This document shows, piece by piece, positions 43,601 to 52,825 of a stretch of DNA of 64,000 bases. A model generated the notes under the pieces. It worked only from the letters and a program-made list of their open reading frames with translations. It was not told the origin of the DNA and made no database searches. Position 1 is the stretch's first letter. Every line of letters starts with the position of its first letter. Made by a program: the position numbers and the translations under genes. This stretch comes from Candidatus Thiosymbion ectosymbiont of Catanema sp. Cochon2018 (lineage in GTDB: Bacteria; Pseudomonadota; Gammaproteobacteria; Chromatiales; Chromatiaceae): positions 466,538 to 530,537 of the forward strand of contig WYCW01000004.1 of NCBI GenBank assembly GCA_011392765.1. Reading direction: 5' to 3'.

Positions 43601-43704
43601 GTCTAACATTCGGCTGCAGGCGACCCAATGCCGCGATCCGGCTCCTCAGCAAGTTTCAAGCTCAGTGCCACGCGGCATTGGGCGCCTGAGCCCAAACGAT
43701 AAGC
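43601..43704. repeat. attC site, 104-bp common type, joined to element E
   Basis: Left box GTCTAAC, body as 43274. The right box is GATAAGC, formed with the first bases of the palindrome of copy E. Confidence 0.88.
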
Positions 43705-43959
43705 GGCGCGTCCCTGCGCCGCTTATTGGGGAGCTAACCAGCAAGTGCAATATAAAGAGTATTACCAAAAGGGAAACACACAGGAACCTGCCCGGCGGCG
43801 TTTTGATATCCCAACCATTCAGACACCAAAACAGGCAATCGCCTGACAAAAACGTCAGCGCAACATAAGACGCGCCGCCTATCAAGACGCTGAACGCAGA
43901 CAAACCTCCCCTGCCCCCGTCCATGGGGGCAAGGGAGGTTGCTGGTTAGCTCCCCATTA
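43699..43959 (+). repeat. cassette-5' element, copy E (complete)
   Basis: Same structure as copy D. Terminal hairpin arms CCTCCCCTGCCCCC/GGGGGCAAGGGAGG with one mismatch. Directly followed by the group II intron. Confidence 0.88.
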
Positions 43960-44812
43960 GTGCGCCAAGCGAAGCTTGGCGCTTCTTGCCGGGTGGAAGT
44001 CCCGGTCGGGAAAGGGTTAACCACCCACCCGTATCGCGTGTTGCGCCTCGAGCGGATAGCGACGCCTTGGTAGGGACACGGGAGCGAGCGTGAACAACAG
44101 AGGTGAAGCGTACACAGAGAATCTTGTAGGCCAGAGGGGTGGCCGCACCACCCGGAAGCGATTTCAGCCTCGTGAAAGGCAACAAAGCAGACGGCGACAG
44201 TGTTAACGTGCTGGAAGCCAACACAGAGGAATCGTTAGAACGGACTAGGGGCGGAATCGTGTGGCACTGCCGGGAAACCAGGCAGCAAACAGAGAAGACA
44301 AAACCGCGCCCTACGGTCTGGTCATGGTGAGATTCCCGCGGGTCTGCCGGGGTCCGAGCGCCTGGCATGCAGGAAGAGAAGCGTCGAGAACTTGGGAGGC
44401 CCCATCGGCTCCCGGAGGCAAAGGTAAGGCATGCGGTTATTGAGACACGCAAGGGGAAACCCGGACACGGAATGAGACCGAAGCCTCAAGCCCGCCTACC
44501 GGGGAAGCGGTACCGACCGAGGAGGGAGGGACGCCGGAAGCTGGTGGGGAGTCAGACTGGCGCAGAGTACTCGGAGCGCGGGAGAGCCGCGTACAAGGGG
44601 AAGGGGCCAGCAGAGTTACGTAGCCAACAAAGGAAACTTCACCCCGACAGGCAGGGCGGGTCCATGAAGCAAACCTCCCTGTTGGGAATAGCGAATAGGG
44701 TAGCGCCATGCTGCTATGTGCGAAGTGAGTAACTCTGAGGAGCCCGGTGCGGTAGTTCCGCACGCCGGGATCTGTGCGGGGGCGGCCGGGTAACTGGCCG
44801 TCCTACCGCGAT
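43960..44812 (+). ncRNA. group IIC intron without an encoded reverse transcriptase
   Basis: Starts GTGCGCCAAGC, the usual 5' end of bacterial group II introns. Domain V is visible at about 44739-44774: GAGCCCGGTGCGG, loop, CCGCACGCCGGGATC. Domain VI follows (GGCCGGGTAACTGGCC), ending CCTACCGCGAT with an A eight bases from the 3' end in the branch-point position. 853 bases, with no RT-like frame; short frames within it are chance. Class C introns often target attC sites; this one lies after copy E and before the subtilase gene. Splicing would need a protein supplied in trans. Confidence 0.85.
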
Positions 44813-44836
44813 GCTTAATTACTCTGAAAACCAACG

Positions 44837-46669
44837 ATGTCTATACGTAGACATAACTTTACAAATACATTCCCAGGTTTGAGTATGACATTATTCTTAC
44901 AGATAGTTTCTTTTGTCATTCTAATTGCGGCGGCAGTTGGTTGGGGTCGTTGGGTATGGGAGACGAATAGAACAATAGAGACACCGGAAAAACTTAGCCA
45001 AGTACTAGTACACGGAATTTCAGAAAGCGAAGCATCTGGGCTCGCAGATGCGGTTGCAGTCGGCATTATAGGACGTATCGCAGAACACGAAAGAAACGTT
45101 GCGTTTATAAATGATGCAGCGAGTTCTGCGGTTGATCCATATGATATCCAAGCCTTGACTCGTATTTCTCAACCAGCGCCATCATTATTACAGGCTTCAG
45201 GACAACCAAAAGCACTAGATATAGCTATAGAAATAGCGGGATCGAAGGTAGAAACTAAAGGGTTGCATAGCCTGTTACACACCGGATCAAAGGTAAAGGG
45301 AGCGCTTTCAATTGCTTTGCTACTCGAAAAGCAGGATAGTAAATTCGTGGGCCATGCCTCTTCCAGCTTTGCTTCGAATAATGCTTATGGATTTGCTATT
45401 CCTGTTGAGGGAAATGCTCAGGAAATAGCTGAAAAAATAGCAATGCGTTTCGTGCAGGCACATTACGCAGAAGACGATTCTTTCTATTCTGCTCTCAATC
45501 CGAAGGACTTTCGCGCGTTGTGGACGATTCGGAAAAATGCAGCCGAAATTGCTATTAAATCATCTAGTGGCAGTGGCAAAAACGATACTTCTTTTCAATC
45601 GGTACAAGAAGAAGCAAAAGAGGCTTACGATAAAATAAAGCATTTAGTGCGCCGGTATACTAAACGTCCGGAACTGCAGAAGTTGGCTGCGTATTTGTCG
45701 TCGGTCAGCGAAGAATATAAGCAAGCTATAACTCATTTGCAATATTTGTCTGACTCCATTATAAATGATGAAGATAAAAAGAAAATAGAAGTATTGATTG
45801 TTGCACTTGAGACGGACGCCCAATCTAACATTAGCTTGGCTGCAGCGACATCACGATCGTCTGTGTCCCCGGAGCACCCCAGGTCTACAGAACTTGAATG
45901 GGGCATCCTATCGGATCCTTCGATCAAAACAATTGGCGCTAGTGAATTTTCTGAACTAATTCAACGTACTGAATCAGCCAGGAAACCAGACTTAGTTCTT
46001 GTACTTGGTGCGTTTGATCATCTCCCACCATTCGAAGACCGAGTAGCGCCTTTGATGGAACAGGATCGAGACGCGAATGATAGTTTACTTCCACACACCG
46101 AAAGTGTCGCGTCTGTTATTGCTACACTAGCACCTTCAACAAATATTAAAATAGTAAAAGCTCTCGGTGGAAATGGATCGGGAACTGAAGCAACGATACT
46201 AGATGCGATAAATCGTGCAATAGCAGCGGGTCCTGAAATTATAGTGGTTCCGTTAGGGCCTATTTCAGATAGCCTCGGCTCAACCCTAATTCAGGCTGCT
46301 CAAAATTCGTTAGTCCTCGTTGCAGCCGGTAATAATGGAGAAAAGATGGAACATAAAAAAGTGCCTGGTGTAGTCTACGTTGGAGCAGAGAGCAAAGGAA
46401 AACCTACAATTTTTTCAAACTACGGAAAGGGGGTCGATATATATGCTCCGGGCTCCGTTACGACTTTTGACCGTAGCGGAAAATTGGTAAAGATGTCTGG
46501 AACGTCGTATTCAGTAGCGATTGCCTCTGCAATAGCAGCAAATATTTCAGCATTAGAAAAATCGCGTGTCGCCCCAGATATTCTGGAGCAACAATTACTA
46601 CGTCATACAGAATCATCAAAATTTGGAAACATTTTACAAATATCGATTGAAAAGCTAACAATGCCATAA
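44837..46669 (+). CDS. membrane-anchored subtilisin-like serine protease
   Basis: 610 residues. A membrane segment near residues 18-42 (LFLQIVSFVILIAAAVGWGR), then about 330 residues of helical sequence, then an S8 domain: Asp394 in LGAFDHL, His420 in HTESVASVIATLAP, Asn499 in AAGNNGE, Ser557 in MSGTSYSVAIASAIA. Order and spacing fit subtilases, although the usual D-T/S-G around the Asp is altered. The large non-protease N-terminal part is not recognised. ATG 44837 overlaps a TGTCTA-TACG-TAGACA palindrome (44838-44853); ATG 44885 is an alternative. AT-rich cassette gene with its stop inside an attC. Confidence 0.75.
   Translation: MSIRRHNFTNTFPGLSMTLFLQIVSFVILIAAAVGWGRWVWETNRTIETPEKLSQVLVHGISESEASGLADAVAVGIIGRIAEHERNVAFINDAASSAVDPYDIQALTRISQPAPSLLQASGQPKALDIAIEIAGSKVETKGLHSLLHTGSKVKGALSIALLLEKQDSKFVGHASSSFASNNAYGFAIPVEGNAQEIAEKIAMRFVQAHYAEDDSFYSALNPKDFRALWTIRKNAAEIAIKSSSGSGKNDTSFQSVQEEAKEAYDKIKHLVRRYTKRPELQKLAAYLSSVSEEYKQAITHLQYLSDSIINDEDKKKIEVLIVALETDAQSNISLAAATSRSSVSPEHPRSTELEWGILSDPSIKTIGASEFSELIQRTESARKPDLVLVLGAFDHLPPFEDRVAPLMEQDRDANDSLLPHTESVASVIATLAPSTNIKIVKALGGNGSGTEATILDAINRAIAAGPEIIVVPLGPISDSLGSTLIQAAQNSLVLVAAGNNGEKMEHKKVPGVVYVGAESKGKPTIFSNYGKGVDIYAPGSVTTFDRSGKLVKMSGTSYSVAIASAIAANISALEKSRVAPDILEQQLLRHTESSKFGNILQISIEKLTMP
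44838..44853. promoter_or_regulatory. palindrome at the start of the subtilase gene
   Basis: TGTCTATACGTAGACA, a perfect 16-bp inverted repeat over the first codons. It could be an operator, which would favour the downstream ATG at 44885 as the true start. Confidence 0.35.
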
Positions 46670-46728
46670 ACTCGGACCCCAAAAAGCTGCGCTCCGCTTT
46701 ATGGGGCCGGTTATGGCTGGCGTTATGC
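46653..46728. repeat. attC site
   Basis: AGCTAAC...GTTATGC; GCCATAA/TTATGGC pairs and CCCC/GGGG; shares its ends with 41531-41623. Confidence 0.9.
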
Positions 46729-46782
46729 CTTTTAAAGAGGAATCAATTTTGAGCTTAGCCTTGTTAATAGTAGTATGGTCGG

Positions 46783-47664
46783 ATGAAAAAGAATCTTGAT
46801 CATTTGCCAGCATCCCGGCAGGATAATCTAGCCCATATTGTCACTGTCCTTCGTGACGAGTTTGAACAAGTCACAGGATTTGCTACTGGTAAGAAAAAAC
46901 ACGGCAGGATATTAAAAATCATCCTATTTGGTAGTCATGCCACAGGAAAATGGGTAAATGATCCAGCTCACGGTTACGTTAGCGATTATGACATTTTAGT
47001 TATTGTCAACAAAAGAGAACTCGTTGAAGAGTATAAGCTCTGGCATACTGCGGAAGATCGCATTGCTTTACGAGTGCGCCAGCCCTTAAATATATTGGTT
47101 CACACACTGGAAGAAGTGAATGATGCTTTAGCCAAAGGGCAATACTTTTTCACTGACATAAAGCGAGAAGGAATTGTACTCTATGAGAGTGATAAACGCG
47201 ACCTGATGAAGGCAGGCAATCTAACCCCAGAAGAATCCAAAGTCATTGCGGAACAGAATTATAAACAATGGTTTGAGAAGGGAAAGGGATTTTATGAAGG
47301 GTATGATTTTTATTTGGAGCGGGAAGAGCACAGCTTAGCTGCGTTCAGTCTACATCAAGCTACCGAACGTTATTTTGCATGTTTGCTGTTGGTCTTAACC
47401 AACTACAAGCCATATACGCATAACTTGAAGCAACTTAACTCGTTAGCAATCTCGCAAGATGAACGCATTGCGGGGGTGTTTCCGCAAGACAGTAAGGTTC
47501 AGCGCCGCCGTTTTCAATTGCTAAAACAAGCCTATGTCGATGCTCGTTATTCAGAGCATTACAAAATTTCTCAGGAAGAACTAACATGGCTAGCGGAACG
47601 CGTAAAGCATTTACAACAATTAACAGGGATGTTGTGTCAAGAGAAGATTGCAAGTTATGAATAA
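46783..47664 (+). CDS. nucleotidyltransferase-HEPN fusion protein
   Basis: 293 residues. Nucleotidyltransferase motifs ILFGSHATGKW and VSDYDILVIV; C-terminal HEPN domain (AAFSLHQATERYFACLLLVL, YKPYTHNLKQL, LLKQAYVDARYSEHY). Same architecture as 28867-29724 but diverged; the broken gene at 59503-59959 is very close to this one in the HEPN part. + cassette; the common-type attC follows after the GGCCAGGCTCAATTGA-like block. Confidence 0.8.
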   Translation: MKKNLDHLPASRQDNLAHIVTVLRDEFEQVTGFATGKKKHGRILKIILFGSHATGKWVNDPAHGYVSDYDILVIVNKRELVEEYKLWHTAEDRIALRVRQPLNILVHTLEEVNDALAKGQYFFTDIKREGIVLYESDKRDLMKAGNLTPEESKVIAEQNYKQWFEKGKGFYEGYDFYLEREEHSLAAFSLHQATERYFACLLLVLTNYKPYTHNLKQLNSLAISQDERIAGVFPQDSKVQRRRFQLLKQAYVDARYSEHYKISQEELTWLAERVKHLQQLTGMLCQEKIASYE

Positions 47665-47729
47665 TCATCAAGCAATAAGGGGAAAAAGGGAGCAGGCTCA
47701 ATTGACGGGTCGTTTTTCACGGCTCATTC

Positions 47730-47833
47730 GCCTAACATTTGGCTGCAGGCGACCCAATGCCGCGGTCCGGCTCCTCAGCGACTTTCAAGCTCAGTGCCAC
47801 GCGGCATTGGGCGCCTGAGCCAAGCCGATAAGC
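47730..47833. repeat. attC site, 104-bp common type, joined to element F
   Basis: Left box GCCTAAC, common body, right box GATAAGC shared with the palindrome of copy F. Confidence 0.9.
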
Positions 47834-48088
47834 GGCGCGTCCCTGCGCCGCTTATTGGGGAGCTAACCAGCAAGTGCAATATAAAGAGTATTACCAAAAG
47901 GGAAACACACAGGAACCTGCCCGGCGGCGTTTTGATATCCCAACCATTCAGACACCAAAACAGGCAATCGCCTGACAAAAACGTCAGCGCAACATAAGAC
48001 GCGCCGCCTATCAAGACGCTGAACGCAGACAAACCTCCCCTGCCCCCGTCCATGGGGGCAAGGGAGGTTGCTGGTTAGCTCCCCATTA
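47828..48088 (+). repeat. cassette-5' element, copy F (complete)
   Basis: Nearly identical to copy E. Ends 35 bases before the gene at 48123. Confidence 0.88.
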
Positions 48089-48122
48089 GGCACATGGGAA
48101 CCTTTTTTCGGAGTGTTTGTCG

Positions 48123-48758
48123 ATGGCAGAGCAGAAAAGTTGGATCGAAGTCATAATAATGCCAGTAGTTGTAGCGCTTGTTGGCATAGGCGGAACATAT
48201 TTCATCACACAGCAGCAGGGCCAAAGCGCTGAGCTGGCGAGGCAAACAGAACTTGACAAGGCCCAGGAAACCGCGGCAGCAGATCGGCAGATTAAGGCTC
48301 TTGAGTTATTCGTAGACAAGATTCAAAGCCCGGATGAGCGGGAGCGGAAATTTGCACTTCGTCTTTTGAAAGTAGTTGACGGAAATCTCGCTACACAACT
48401 CGCAACAGCTGTTTCTGAGGACGAAGATGAGAAACCTCAAATTAGGAAAGTCGCTGCACAGGTAGCGAAGGATGCTGCAGCACGTGGCTTCTCTTTTCCT
48501 GTCGTTGCATCTCGCCGCACCTTTGACGAAGCAAGAGGCTTCGCAAGCAAGGTAGAGGGAATACTTGACGCGCAGGAGAAGCCATTTACCACAGCTATTT
48601 ATCTATCTGAGAACGGATATTATGCTGTTACGCTTGGCGGGTACCTTACACAGGACGAAGCACGAAGCCGCGCTCAGTACGCAAAATCAAGCGGAATCGC
48701 TTCTGACGCGTATGTTCGGTCATCGCGAAACTGGGGTGAGAATTTAATAGCAGACTGA
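48123..48758 (+). CDS. membrane protein with SPOR-like C-terminus
   Basis: 211 residues. One N-terminal membrane segment (VIIMPVVVALVGIGGTYFIT), an Ala/Glu/Lys-rich helical middle with HEAT-like features (SPDERERKFALRLLKVVDGN), and a C-terminal part TTAIYLSENGYYAVTLGGYL...SDAYVRSSRNW resembling the SPOR fold, which in other proteins binds denuded glycan strands. ATG 48123 follows GGAG; an in-frame TTG at 48117 is less likely. Function unknown. Cassette gene. Confidence 0.6.
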   Translation: MAEQKSWIEVIIMPVVVALVGIGGTYFITQQQGQSAELARQTELDKAQETAAADRQIKALELFVDKIQSPDERERKFALRLLKVVDGNLATQLATAVSEDEDEKPQIRKVAAQVAKDAAARGFSFPVVASRRTFDEARGFASKVEGILDAQEKPFTTAIYLSENGYYAVTLGGYLTQDEARSRAQYAKSSGIASDAYVRSSRNWGENLIAD

Positions 48759-48819
48759 GTATGCCTAACAAGGAAAAGGGGCCAGGCTCAATTGATGGGT
48801 CGTTTCTCACAGCCCATTC

Positions 48820-48924
48820 GCCTAACATGCGGGTCAAGCTGACCGCCTACTGCGCATCGAGTTCGTTGCAATCCGGAATCATTTTGCCAGCACAGTAGTC
48901 GTCAGCTTACCCGTGACGTTAGGC
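48820..48924. repeat. attC site
   Basis: GCCTAAC...GTTAGGC; GCGGGTCAAGCTGAC/GTCAGCTTACCCGTG and CTACTG/CAGTAG pairs. The conserved GGGGCCAGGCTCAATTGA block and an extra GCCTAAC (48763) precede it. Confidence 0.92.
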
Positions 48925-48932
48925 TCTAATAG

Positions 48933-49533
48933 ATGAGTAGTCAGGAAGCGCATCTTTTCAACATGAAGGCAATTAGGCTGCTTGATGAGGCTCGAGTTCA
49001 AATACTTACGCCTGAAAATGAAGCAATGAATGCATCAGCTGCTATTCGTTCTTCAGTTTCAGCCCTTGAAGCATTTTTTAATGAAGTAGTTCAGTTTGGC
49101 AGGGGGTATGAAAGACACGGTCACACTTCCAAAAACCCACTCGTTCGCGCATCACAAGAACTTACAAGGGCTGAGGATGAAAAACAGCAACCAATATCAA
49201 AATTATTAATAGCAATTGAAGCTCTTTCAGGAGAAACGCTTAAGGTAGGAGATGTTAGAAGTCTCCAACAATTGAAGCTGGTGATTAAGGTTCGGAACAA
49301 GCTAGTGCATCCGAAAGCACCAGACTTGCAATTATCAAATAAAGGCTTAGAACAGTCTAAGAAAGTAAAGAAAATCATTCGTAGCTTAGAAACCCATGGT
49401 ATTAAGCCTAAGGGCAACGAACGAGATTGGTTAGAGTTGGTAATGAATAGAGATTTTGCATATTGGGCATATCTCATCTGTCTAGAAGCAATTGAAATGG
49501 TGATCGATAGGTTTCCTTATCCGAAAACAATTA
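48933..49533 (+). pseudogene. N-terminal part of a HEPN-motif cassette gene, cut by an IS
   Basis: 200 codons from ATG 48933, helical. VRNKLVHPKAP contains the R-x4-H HEPN motif (Arg121...His126). Upstream MNASAAIRSSVSALEAFFNE also fits HEPN helices. The frame enters the IS at 49534 after FPYPKTI. Its missing end is at 29851-29957 on -, giving a 235-residue protein when joined. The normal cassette arrangement (gene then attC) is restored by that join. Confidence 0.8.
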
Positions 49534-50826
49534 GTAACGGTTCACTAAAAGTGAATCATATAGTTTTATGTGAAGCGAATGAAAATGTGGGTAGCTACTT
49601 GAGAATACATGGTCCTCATGGGAGGATGGGTCTACGTTGCAGTCCAGGGCACAGGTAACGTTATGAACGAGTTTCGCGGTTACGAGCCAGATCACGAAGA
49701 CTTCATGCGGTTGTATTGCCGTTCGCTGCCGGAAGACCACCGACGCCGCTATGCTGCACTCGAGGCGCTGAAGATCGGTTTTGGCGGCATCGCCTATGTG
49801 GCGCGGGTGTTGGGGATGAGCCGGCGAACCATCTATACGGGAATCCGCGAGCTGGCGGCCATGGGCAACGACGATCACTAGCCCCCGCAGCGTCCCAGTG
49901 GCGATGCGAAGCGCATCCGCCGTCCCGGCGGCGGTCGTCGCCAGATAACCCAACGCCAACCGGGGCTGGAGGAGACCGTAGAAGAAGTTCTCGAAGCCCA
50001 TAGCGCCGGCAGCCCCACCGATGAAACCGTGCGCTGGACGGAGCTGAAACCGGTGCAATTCGCACAGCGGCTGATTGAGCGTGGCTACCAGGTCAGCCAC
50101 AACACCGCCGCCAAGCTCTTGGCGGGGGCCGGCTATCGGCGTCGTTCCCTGCGCAAGGAACTGATCACCGGCGATGTCGATCCGCACGAGCGTGACCAAC
50201 AATTCCGCTTGATCGACACCTTGCGCCGCCAGGCCCATGCGCGTGGCATCCCCGTGCTGTGTGTCGATACCAAGAAGAAGGAGTTGCTGGGCCACCGGCA
50301 TCATCGCGGATCCTGTTACAGCACCGATGTCCAGTTCGTTTATGACCACGATTACCGCCACCTTACCACCGGTGTTTTGGTCCCTCACGGGGTGTATGAC
50401 TACCACGACAACGTTGGCTTCATCACCTTGGGCACCTCCCGCGAGACCAGCGCCTTCGTCTGCGATGCCATCGCCTTGGCGTGGCAGGAAGATCGTGCCG
50501 AGCGTTATCCACAGGCGCCGGAAATTCTCTTGACCTTCGATGCCGGCGGTGCCAACGCGGCACGTTCGCTGCGCTTCCAGGAAGACTTGGTGGCCCTGAG
50601 CCGTCGGTTGGGGCTGCGTCTGCGGGTAGCCCACTACCCGCCGTATACCTCCAAGTGGCATCCGATCGAGCACCGCTTGTTCTGTCATGTCGAGCGCAGC
50701 TTCAGCGGTAGCATCCTCGATTCGCCCCGAACTGCCCTGGAAGCGGTACAGCGCACCCGCACCCAAACCGGGCTCACGGTCAAGGCACGCCTGCTCGATA
50801 CCGTCTACGAGTTGGGACGAAAATGC
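49534..50826 (+). mobile_element. ISAzo13-family insertion sequence, copy 2 (3' truncated)
   Basis: Starts GTAACGGTTCACTAAAAGTG after a TTA flank, in the opposite orientation to copy 1. It is intact up to the RKC codons of the transposase at 50826, where an IS481 element begins. About the last 130 bases are missing. Confidence 0.9.
49663..50826 (+). pseudogene. ISAzo13-family transposase, 3' truncated
   Basis: Same two-frame organisation as copy 1 (start NEFRGYEPDH; second frame with VDTKKKELLG and SKWHPIEHRLF) but lacking the C-terminal GKWNYV part. Confidence 0.85.
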
Positions 50827-51903
50827 TGTCAGGTCCCGGATGATTGCATAGGAACTAAAATGGGGTCATTATTGCGTGCCCGAGAGGTCATGGAATTACT
50901 GGTAGCCACGTCTGTGTCGGAGAACGCGCCATGAATATCCACCTGCATGCCAATGCCACCACGACGCCGAAGACCCGCCAATACATTCAGGTATCTCACC
51001 AGTCCGTGACGCACCTGGCCGACGAACTGGGGGTGAGTGAGGATACCATCCGCCGCTGGAAGGGCCGTGACGGGGTTGCCGACGGTTCCCATACGCCCCA
51101 TCGCTTGCAGACCACCCTCACCCCAGCCCAGGAACTCGTGGTCGTGGAGCTGCGCAAAACGCTCCTGCTGCCCCTGGATGACCTGCTGGCGGTGACCCAC
51201 GAGTTCATCCACCCCGAACTCTCCCGCTCCAGTCTGGACCGCTGTCTACGCCGCCACGGCGTTTCGAACCTCAAGACCCTGCTGCCCCAGGAGGAAGGCG
51301 CCAAAACGCCGCTAAAGACGTTCAAGGAGTACGCCCCCGGCTTTGTGCACGTCGATGTCAAGTACCTGCCGCAAATGCCCGACCAGGACCAACGCACGTA
51401 CCTGTTTGCCGCCATCGATCGCGCCACCCGTTGGGTCTACGTCGAGATCCTCCAGGACCAGACCGCCGCCTCCGCCAGCGGCTTTCTCACACGCTTGATC
51501 GAGCAGGCTCCGTTCAACATCAGCACGCTCCTCACCGACAACGGCAAGGAGTTTACCGACCGCTTCTGCGCCACCGGCCAACGCCAGCCCACCGGCACCC
51601 ATGCCTTCGATCGGGTGTGTGCCGACAACCACATCGAGCATCGCCTGATCAAGCCCAGAACCCCGCAGACCAACGGCATGATCGAGCGCTTCAATGGCCG
51701 TATCGCTGACGTGCTGCGCACCACCCGCTTCGATTCATCCCAGCACTTGGCCGAGACCCTCAAACGCTACGTTCAGGTCTATAATCAACACCTTCCACAA
51801 AAGGCCTTAGGCCACATCCCGCCTCTTCAAGCCATGAAAAGCTGGTACCAAAAACAACCCAATCTGTTCAAAAAACGTGTCTATAATCTGGCGGGACTTG
51901 ACA
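50827..51903 (+). mobile_element. IS481-family insertion sequence
   Basis: 1077 bp. Terminal inverted repeats TGTCAGGTCCCGGATGATT and (right, reversed) TGTCAAGTCCCGCCAGATT. Left flank is the ISAzo13 copy, right flank is the TPR gene, and no target duplication is seen. A deletion has therefore removed the rest of the ISAzo13 copy and the 3' end of the TPR gene. Confidence 0.88.
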
Positions 51904-51908
51904 CATAG
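50931..51908 (+). CDS. IS481-family transposase
   Basis: 325 residues. N-terminal HTH (HLADELGVSEDTIRRWKGRD), rve core VHVDVKYLPQMPDQDQRTYL (first Asp), LLTDNGKEFTDRF (second Asp), NGMIERFNGRIADVL (Glu), C-terminal KALGHIPPLQAM. One open frame running over the right terminal repeat. Probably functional. Confidence 0.9.
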   Translation: MNIHLHANATTTPKTRQYIQVSHQSVTHLADELGVSEDTIRRWKGRDGVADGSHTPHRLQTTLTPAQELVVVELRKTLLLPLDDLLAVTHEFIHPELSRSSLDRCLRRHGVSNLKTLLPQEEGAKTPLKTFKEYAPGFVHVDVKYLPQMPDQDQRTYLFAAIDRATRWVYVEILQDQTAASASGFLTRLIEQAPFNISTLLTDNGKEFTDRFCATGQRQPTGTHAFDRVCADNHIEHRLIKPRTPQTNGMIERFNGRIADVLRTTRFDSSQHLAETLKRYVQVYNQHLPQKALGHIPPLQAMKSWYQKQPNLFKKRVYNLAGLDT

Positions 51909-52825
51909 TCAAGGGCTATGCCTTCCCTGCGTCCTAGCTCCTCATCGAGGGCCAGACTCTTGCGGTACATCGTCTCGACCTGATCCGGATCCCCGCGGAT
52001 TCGATAGACATTGCCCAGGCCGATGTAGCTGCTGGCCATGCCCTCCTTGTGTCCTAGCTCCTCATCAATGGCCAAGCTCTTGTGGTACATCGATTCGGCC
52101 TGGTCCAGATCACCGCGGATTCGATAGATATTGCCCAGGCCGACGTAGGCAATTGCCAAGGCTTCCCGATCGTCCTCGGCCTTGCCCAGGGATTCGACCT
52201 TGCCATAGGCCGCCTCGGCGTCGTCCAGCGCCCCCGTTCGCTTCAGGAGATATCCGAACTCTTTCCAGCCGTCCACATTCTCCGGGTCGAGCTCCGTTGC
52301 CCGCCGGTAGGCGTCGATTGCTTTGTTTGTGTCATGGAGGAAGGTGAGTGCCCCACGGTGCCGCGCCGCCTCCGCGGCTTCCTTGAAGGCCGCTTTCCTA
52401 GCCGCTTTTCCTTCCGCGACCTTACGCGCCTCGACCTCGGAGAAGATCGCCTCCGCCAGCTCCGTGTTCCCCTCGGCCGCTTGTGCCAGGGCTTCTTTAA
52501 TACGGGCCTGGGCGTCTGGAATCTCGGTCTGCTCAGGGATAGCGGAGACGGCTTCAGCCAGAGCCGCTTGCAGTGATTGTTCCTTCTGTCGAGCGTCGGC
52601 CAGGCTTTGCCGCGTGTCGGTCAGGGCCTGTTCCTTTCTCTCCAGCTCTCGGTTCAGACCCTCGATGGCTTTAGCGACCGCTCGGTCGTTGTTTGGAGAG
52701 AAAAACTGAAAGAACGTGATAAGAACACCAAGTACGGTAGCTACCGCAGCTATCCCCTGGATGTTCTCACGCGACCAATCCCACAGTTGGGAAAGACTAA
52801 TCAGGAGGTCGTTGAATAGATCCAT
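51904..52825 (-). pseudogene. TPR-repeat membrane protein, 3' end lost
   Basis: About 305 residues. N-terminal membrane segment (IQGIAAVATVLGVLITFFQFF), a Glu/Gln/Ala coiled coil (RELERKEQALTDTRQSLADA), then tetratricopeptide repeats: AIDAYRRATELDPENVDGWK and three units of the type AIAYVGLGNIYRIRGDLDQA. The frame runs into the end of the IS481 element after GIALDYV, so further repeats are missing. Such proteins are usually scaffolds. The remainder may still be translated. Confidence 0.75.

Noticed and set aside
43699..43959. The cassette-5' element as a giant attC site
   Set aside because: Its ends contain GCTAAC/GTTAGC, but only the termini and two inner hairpins pair, it is more than twice the usual attC length, and true attC sites lie directly beside it.
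44437..44763. 108-codon - strand frame
   Set aside because: It lies within the group II intron and is a chance frame of structured RNA sequence.
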